From NCBI GenBank assembly GCA_050949905.1, contig JBMNGP010000005.1, positions 186,001 through 250,000 of the forward strand: 64,000 bases of DNA. The letters run 5' to 3'. The stretch comes from DUML01 sp050949905 (GTDB lineage: Bacteria > Bacillota > Desulfitobacteriia > Desulfitobacteriales > Syntrophobotulaceae). A program made the translations under genes and the position numbers. The notes under the pieces were generated by a model. The model made no database searches and was not told the origin of the DNA. It saw only the letters and a list, made by a program, of their open reading frames with translations. Below are positions 60,907-64,000 of the stretch, piece after piece (position 1 is the first letter of the stretch; each line of letters begins with the position of its first letter).

Positions 60907-62160
60907 ATGGAGATTTCTAAAGAATTATTAGCAATTGGAGAAAGAGCTAAAAACGCTGCTCGCCGACTGGCTTTTGCCAGCACCGAGGCAAAAAATAAAT
61001 CACTTTTGGCTATGGCTGAGGCTTTAGTAGAGCATCAAGCTGAAATCTTAGAAGCTAATGCTCTTGATGTAAGCCGTGCTGTAAAAAAGGGTCTCCGGAA
61101 AAGCCTGATTAATCGTTTGCAGCTGACTTCGGAAGCCATATTGGAAATGAGTAATGCTATCCGGGAAGTCGTTAGTTTGCCTGACCCTGTTGGCGGCGGA
61201 GAATTTTGGACAAGACCTAATGGGCTTAGGATTCAGAAGACTCGAGTGCCTCTGGGAGTTGTGGCCATGATCTATGAGGCCAGACCCAACGTAACTGTGG
61301 ATGCGGCAGCTCTCTGCCTTAAGTCCGGGAATGCTTGTATTTTAAGGGGCGGTTCGGAAGCAATAGAGAGTAATCTTGTCCTAGCTAAGGTTATTTCCGA
61401 GGCAGCCGAAAAGAGCGGTTCTCCCGCAGGTTCGATCCAATTGGTGGGCTTGACGGCAAGAGAGTATGCCATACAGCTTATGAAGATGAATAAATACATC
61501 GATGTAATTATCCCCCGGGGAGGGGCAGGGCTTATTCAGACGGTCGTTGAGAATTCTACTGTTCCGGTGATTGAGACCGGGACGGGCATCTGCCATGCCT
61601 TTGTTGATAAGGAAGCTGATTTGACTAAAGCCGTAGCTATAGTGTTTAATGCCAAGACCCAGAAGCCCGGCGTCTGCAACGCCTTGGAAACTTTGCTTGT
61701 GCATCAGGATATTGCTGAGGAATATCTTCCTTTAATTGGCAGGAAATTTAATGATTATGGGGTAGAACTTAGAGGTTGTGCCAAAGTTCAAAACATTTTA
61801 GATTATGCGCTTCCAGCGGCAGAGGAAGATTGGGCTACAGAATATCTGGATTTGATTATCAGTGTCAAAGTTGTTGCTAGCCTTGATGAAGCTCTTGATC
61901 ATATTTATCGATACAGCACTAAACATTCGGAAGTAATCATAACCGAAAATTATACGACAGCCCAAAGATTCTTAAATGAAATCGATGCAGCTGCAGTTTA
62001 CGTTAATGCCTCGACCCGTTTTACAGATGGGGGAAGATTTGGCTATGGGGCTGAAATTGGTATCAGTACGCAAAAGCTTCATGCCCGTGGGCCTATGGCT
62101 TTGCCCGAATTAACGACTATCAAATATCTCATCTATGGAGAAAACCATATTGTAACCTAA
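60907..62160 (+). CDS. proA: Glutamate-5-semialdehyde dehydrogenase
   Basis: 417 aa. Aldehyde dehydrogenase fold with VPLGVVAMIYEARPNVTVDAAALCLKSGNA, the catalytic Cys in KPGVCNALETLLVH, and RFGYGAEIGISTQKLHARGPMAL. Reduces glutamyl phosphate. AGAAAGGA lies 10 bases before the ATG. Confidence 0.95.
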   Translation: MEISKELLAIGERAKNAARRLAFASTEAKNKSLLAMAEALVEHQAEILEANALDVSRAVKKGLRKSLINRLQLTSEAILEMSNAIREVVSLPDPVGGGEFWTRPNGLRIQKTRVPLGVVAMIYEARPNVTVDAAALCLKSGNACILRGGSEAIESNLVLAKVISEAAEKSGSPAGSIQLVGLTAREYAIQLMKMNKYIDVIIPRGGAGLIQTVVENSTVPVIETGTGICHAFVDKEADLTKAVAIVFNAKTQKPGVCNALETLLVHQDIAEEYLPLIGRKFNDYGVELRGCAKVQNILDYALPAAEEDWATEYLDLIISVKVVASLDEALDHIYRYSTKHSEVIITENYTTAQRFLNEIDAAAVYVNASTRFTDGGRFGYGAEIGISTQKLHARGPMALPELTTIKYLIYGENHIVT

Positions 62161-62188
62161 AGCCCGACAAGGTATTTTAGGTATTTTC

Positions 62189-63259
62189 TTAGAACCTCAA
62201 ATACCACGACAAAAACATAACCTGTATCCCGATGTGCTTACTAATTGCTACAGTAATCGTGTCATGAGGAGATGCAGGTACTCTCTTACTATTGACATAA
62301 ACCGGGAGACGATATTTCTGGCCTTCAAAAGAAAAGGATAATCCCGAATCAAGCTTTCTTGTAACCTGTTTAGAAAAAATAAGTTGAATTTGGGCTAAAT
62401 CTACTTTAGGCAAATAAGCTTTCTCTGGTTTAGCAGCTTGGACGGCGAATTTGCGGTTGTAATAAGGAATATAGTGTTTGAGGAATTCATTAGCCTGCTC
62501 AGTAGTAGTAATGCCTTTACGTTTCATATCTTTAACCAAGCGATCCTGCAAGGTCTCCCAGAGTCTTTCAATACCACCTTTAGCTTGAGCAGACTTAGCA
62601 ATAATCAATAATATATTTAGCTCTTTTAGAGCTCTGGCGAAGTGAGGTTGTTTTTCTGTTTTACCGGCCAATTCCTCGGCAATTGACAGTTTCTTTTTCT
62701 TCTTACTGTCATAAGCAAAGATACTTCTTCCATCGGTGTAGATTTCTCTTGGTAAGTGACCATCTCGATTCATCTGGAATATCAATTCACAGTAACCTTC
62801 AAAAGTTTCCTCTTTTTCGAAATGAAGAGCCAGGATGCGACCGGTAGCATCGTCAATGGCACCATGCAAGTGTAGATAAGAGCCATTGCAAAGCCAATCG
62901 AAGCTGGAAGCATCCATTAAGACCAATTCTCCTTCTCTTTCTCTAGCATTCCTGGAGCGATGTTTCTTAGGTCTGCGTTTAGCCTTAGGGGAGCGAATCC
63001 CCTTAGCTTTAAGGTATCTGGAGACAGTGCTGACAGACACAAATATACCATTTTCTTCAGCAAGAACATCAGTAGCATGACAGAAGTTATAGCCATTTAA
63101 TTCTGTCTCATAAATATGACAGATCGCGCTAGCAACTTCAGGATCGATTGCATTAGCAGGTTTACGCCCTCTATTCTTATGCAGTATACTCAAAACCCCA
63201 TTGTTGGATGCCTCCTTTTTCATCCAAGTATTTTCGAAATATATTGAAGAATCAGGCAA
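62189..63259 (-). pseudogene. ISNCY-like transposase, N-terminally truncated
   Basis: 356 aa of continuous frame on the minus strand. From HKNRGRKPANAIDPEV on it reads as an integrase-core transposase: GELVLMDASSFDWL (D), REIYTDGRSIF (D) and KGGIERLWETLQDRL (E), then KLDSGLSFSFEGQKYRLPV. The N-terminal helix-turn-helix of about 60-70 residues that relatives carry is missing; the first 28 residues are unlike it. So it is likely inactive. Terminal repeats were not identified. Confidence 0.7.
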
Positions 63260-63340
63260 ATGGTGTTATAATTTGAAAAAATTATGACGAACGGCCTGCT
63301 ACTTTGTGAATAATTTTACAAATGTTAGTTTTATGAAAAT

Positions 63341-63390
63341 TACTTAAAGTTGAAAATCACTTAAAATTGAAAATACTGAAAATTGAAAAT
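63341..63390. repeat. Three imperfect tandem repeats, 16-17 bp
   Basis: TACTTAAAGTTGAAAAT (63341), CACTTAAAATTGAAAAT (63358) and ACTGAAAATTGAAAAT (63375), end to end. They lie in the 327-bp AT-rich gap 63260-63586, which otherwise has no gene. Confidence 0.65.
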
Positions 63391-63546
63391 TTCTATATAT
63401 TAAACATTCGATTTTGCGATTACATAAATTTGATTAACTGAAATGTTATCTCAAAAACACTTGGAAGCTATTTTATTTTTCATATTTTCTAAAAATGAGG
63501 TATTGCTATCATAAGGCTAAAGGGGGTATTTTTTGTTTTTATGTGA

Positions 63547-63564
63547 TTGTGCTCTTTAACACAA
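63547..63564. promoter_or_regulatory. Candidate Rex operator
   Basis: TTGTG and CACAA half sites with 8 bp between them (18 bp in all), the size and outer sequence of Rex sites (TTGTGAA-N4-TTCACAA); the inner four bases do not match. It lies 22 bp before the NuoE-type start. Confidence 0.4.
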
Positions 63565-63586
63565 TAAAATTTTGAGGAGGTAAACA

Positions 63587-64000
63587 ATGAGCTGTGAACT
63601 TGAGAATTGTCAATGCTGTTGTGAAATAAGTGAACAACAGAAACTTGACATGATTTCCGAAGTGATTGAAAAGTACAAAAACAGAGAAGGTTGCTTGATT
63701 CAAGTTCTTCATATTTCTCAGAATATCTTCGGCTATTTACCACTTGAAGTTCAAAAATTTATTGCTGATGGTCTGGATAAACCTCTTTCTGAGGTTTCAG
63801 GAGTTGTGACCTTTTATTCCTTCTTTTCCACTGAACCCCGAGGAGAGCATACTATAAGGGTCTGCCTGGGAACCGCTTGCTATGTAAGAGGTGGCAAAAA
63901 AATAGTAGATCGCCTGGAAGAATTGCTAGGTGTGGAAGTTGGCGGGACAACCAAAGATCGTAAGTTTACGTTCGAAGTAGCTCGCTGTATTGGGGCCTGC
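63587..64000 (+). CDS. NuoE/HndA-type 2Fe-2S subunit (3' end outside window)
   Basis: 138 codons from ATG 63587, with GAGGAGG 6 bases before it; open at the edge. ISEVIEKYKNREGCLIQVLHISQ, GYLPLEVQKFIAD, VVTFYSFFSTEPRGEH and VCLGTACYVRGG ... ARCIGAC are the thioredoxin-like 2Fe-2S fold of NuoE. In anaerobes it belongs to NADH-linked [FeFe] hydrogenases or formate dehydrogenases. Its N-terminus has an extra Cys cluster (CELENCQCCCE). The partner genes are beyond the window. Confidence 0.88.
   Translation, partial: MSCELENCQCCCEISEQQKLDMISEVIEKYKNREGCLIQVLHISQNIFGYLPLEVQKFIADGLDKPLSEVSGVVTFYSFFSTEPRGEHTIRVCLGTACYVRGGKKIVDRLEELLGVEVGGTTKDRKFTFEVARCIGAC

Noticed and set aside
1..64000. CRISPR arrays, rRNA genes, prophage structural genes
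   Set aside because: No regularly spaced repeats, no rRNA-like sequence and no capsid, tail or lysis genes were seen.

Overview
The window looks like a chromosome segment of an anaerobic, spore-forming, low-GC Gram-positive bacterium, most likely Peptococcaceae/Desulfitobacteriaceae (Desulfosporosinus, Desulfitobacterium or Dehalobacter type). The grounds are an alpha/beta-type spore protein, a PerR-box rubrerythrin, a rubredoxin-flavin reductase fusion, a UGA-containing HesB-like selenoprotein, a Moco-type riboswitch and a hydrogenase/NuoE-type 2Fe-2S subunit. The genus is inference from gene content only.

Layout. 1-14.6 kb: ordinary genes (end of signal peptidase I, aminotransferase, DUF815 ATPase, DUF362 protein, RmuC, EF-hand-like protein, PerR-box rubrerythrin, RluA-type pseudouridine synthase, M29 aminopeptidase, 2-hydroxyacid dehydrogenase, CCA-type nucleotidyltransferase with a long HD-domain insert, rubredoxin-flavin reductase, Lrp/AsnC regulator with aminotransferase). 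14.9-18.9 kb: a decayed two-gene transposon (DUF4338/DruA-like gene plus DDE transposase) whose transposase gene is split by a frameshifted IS3-like element with a 5-bp target duplication. 19.1-27.4 kb: trmL, a TagO/WecA-like transferase, a metal hydrolase, small spore genes, a YtoI-like CBS/HotDog regulator, dnaE and coaD. 27.4-29.0 kb: an intact IS4-family element with terminal repeats and target duplication. 29.3-33.5 kb: an accessory patch with tRNA-Leu(CAA), a duplicated tRNA 3' end 1.2 kb away, a PH-domain gene, orphan genes, an HsdR remnant, rtcB and a THEP1-type NTPase. 33.6-36.7 kb: a FecBCD-type ABC operon on the minus strand, frameshifted in all three genes, preceded by a Moco-type riboswitch and an attenuator terminator. 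36.9-45.6 kb: dinB, the selenoprotein gene, polA, mutM, an ABC-F gene, coaE and a lytic transglycosylase. 45.7-58.7 kb: thrB and hom on the minus strand, then a complete branched-chain amino acid cluster ilvE-ilvD-ilvB-ilvN-ilvC-leuA-leuC-leuD-leuB behind a leader with a terminator hairpin. 58.9-62.2 kb: the proline operon proC-proB-proA. 62.2-64 kb: a 5'-truncated ISNCY-like transposase and the start of a NuoE/HndA-type gene.

How the genes work together. The ilv/leu genes make valine, leucine and isoleucine from pyruvate, 2-oxobutyrate and acetyl-CoA. hom and thrB supply homoserine phosphate for threonine and so feed isoleucine. proBAC makes proline from glutamate. polA, dinB, mutM, dnaE and rmuC serve replication and repair. 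The accessory stretches hold mostly broken genes: transposases, a restriction-enzyme remnant and a metal transporter that has lost its reading frames while its RNA switch still looks complete. I did not find a clearly new multi-gene system. The most unusual items are the selenoprotein hidden by its UGA codon, the riboswitch in front of a dead transporter, the tRNA-bounded mini-island, the nested DUF4338 transposon and the enlarged CCA-type enzyme.
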